This document shows, in pieces, positions 32,778-32,798 of a DNA stretch of 32,798 nucleotides. Both the position numbers and the translations under genes were made by a program. The number at the start of each line of letters is the position of its first letter. Within the stretch, counting starts at the first letter, position 1. The stretch is taken from NCBI RefSeq assembly GCF_951230165.1, contig NZ_CATNVB010000028.1, positions 1 through 32,798 on the forward strand, given 5' to 3'. The notes below the pieces were generated by a model. It saw only the letters and a list, made by a program, of their open reading frames with translations, ran no database searches and had not been told where the DNA came from. Source of the stretch: Lentilactobacillus sp. Marseille-Q4993 (GTDB taxonomy: Bacteria; Bacillota; Bacilli; Lactobacillales; Lactobacillaceae).

Positions 32778-32798
32778 GAGCCACTACAAGCATCTTAC
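32776..32798 (+). CDS. Partial IS30-family transposase N-terminus
   Basis: ATG at 32776 opens MSHYKHLT before the window ends. IS30-family transposases of lactic acid bacteria commonly start with a sequence of this kind. AGGAA lies upstream. Only seven full codons are visible, so the family call rests on these residues, on the flanking hairpin and on the repeat-like sequence upstream. Confidence 0.5.

Larger units (their letters stand above)
32680..32798 (+). mobile_element. End of an IS30-like insertion sequence (cut by window edge)
   Basis: TTGAATTTACAATTTAAGTG near 32680-32700 resembles the terminal inverted repeat of lactic-acid-bacterial IS30 elements. It is followed within 100 bp by the start of an IS30-like transposase gene at 32776. 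The exact boundary and target duplication cannot be fixed from one end. Confidence 0.55.

Overview
The window looks like a chromosomal stretch of a low-GC Gram-positive bacterium of the Lactobacillaceae. Evidence: strong AGGAGG-type ribosome binding sites, TTGACA/TATAAT promoters, four T-box leaders, a PyrR-type attenuator, Spx- and YtrA-type regulators, and a short-chain dehydrogenase that closely resembles the R-specific alcohol dehydrogenases of Lactobacillus brevis and L. kefiri. The genus is inferred from remembered protein similarity, not from a search. Both edges are cut inside insertion sequences: an IS3-like element on the left (about 1-120, minus) and an IS30-like element on the right (about 32680-32798, plus).

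Layout, left to right. (1) 231-6722, export and regulation: a TetR-type repressor divergent from an MMPL/RND transporter; a YtrA-type GntR repressor with its ABC ATPase and permease in one overlapping operon; and an MFS exporter behind a long leader that encodes a possible 20-residue peptide. (2) 6774-10216, minus: an oligopeptide-binding lipoprotein plus M20 amidohydrolase operon behind two tandem T-boxes. (3) 10330-11922: a CPBP intramembrane protease and two small unknown membrane proteins, one of 58 aa on the minus strand. (4) 12191-13971, minus: an NhaC-family antiporter behind a T-box whose specifier is best read as Tyr. (5) 14015-16159, minus: an NCS1 nucleobase permease and a pentapeptide-repeat protein behind a PyrR-type attenuator. 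(6) 16165-19633: an (R)-alcohol dehydrogenase-like SDR divergent from an ABC exporter-TetR operon with two perfect operator palindromes. (7) 19647-23710: a methionine operon, luxS-metE-metF, behind a Met T-box. (8) 23708-25337: azlCD amino-acid exporter genes divergent from an Spx paralogue that lacks the CxxC switch. (9) 25336-26612, minus: a MerR regulator and a cupin-CMD operon, each with a 19-bp-spacer MerR-type promoter. (10) 26718-28556: a P1B ATPase with an SPC motif and unusual HP and M8 motifs. (11) 28638-32580, minus: two tandem secreted, very basic paralogous proteins of unknown function, and a second OppA-like protein that contains no cysteine.

The main theme is nutrient acquisition controlled at the RNA level. 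Between about 9.7 and 20 kb, five leader switches (two tandem T-boxes, a Tyr T-box, a PyrR site and a Met T-box) control peptide uptake and hydrolysis, an amino-acid-linked antiporter, nucleobase uptake and methionine synthesis. The rest is mostly efflux and stress response with locally encoded repressors whose operators can be read directly. I see no CRISPR array, rRNA, tRNA or phage module. The best candidates for under-described biology are the paired secreted proteins, the cysteine-free Spx and OppA paralogues, the unusual P1B ATPase, the leader peptide of the MFS gene, and the PyrR-controlled pentapeptide gene.
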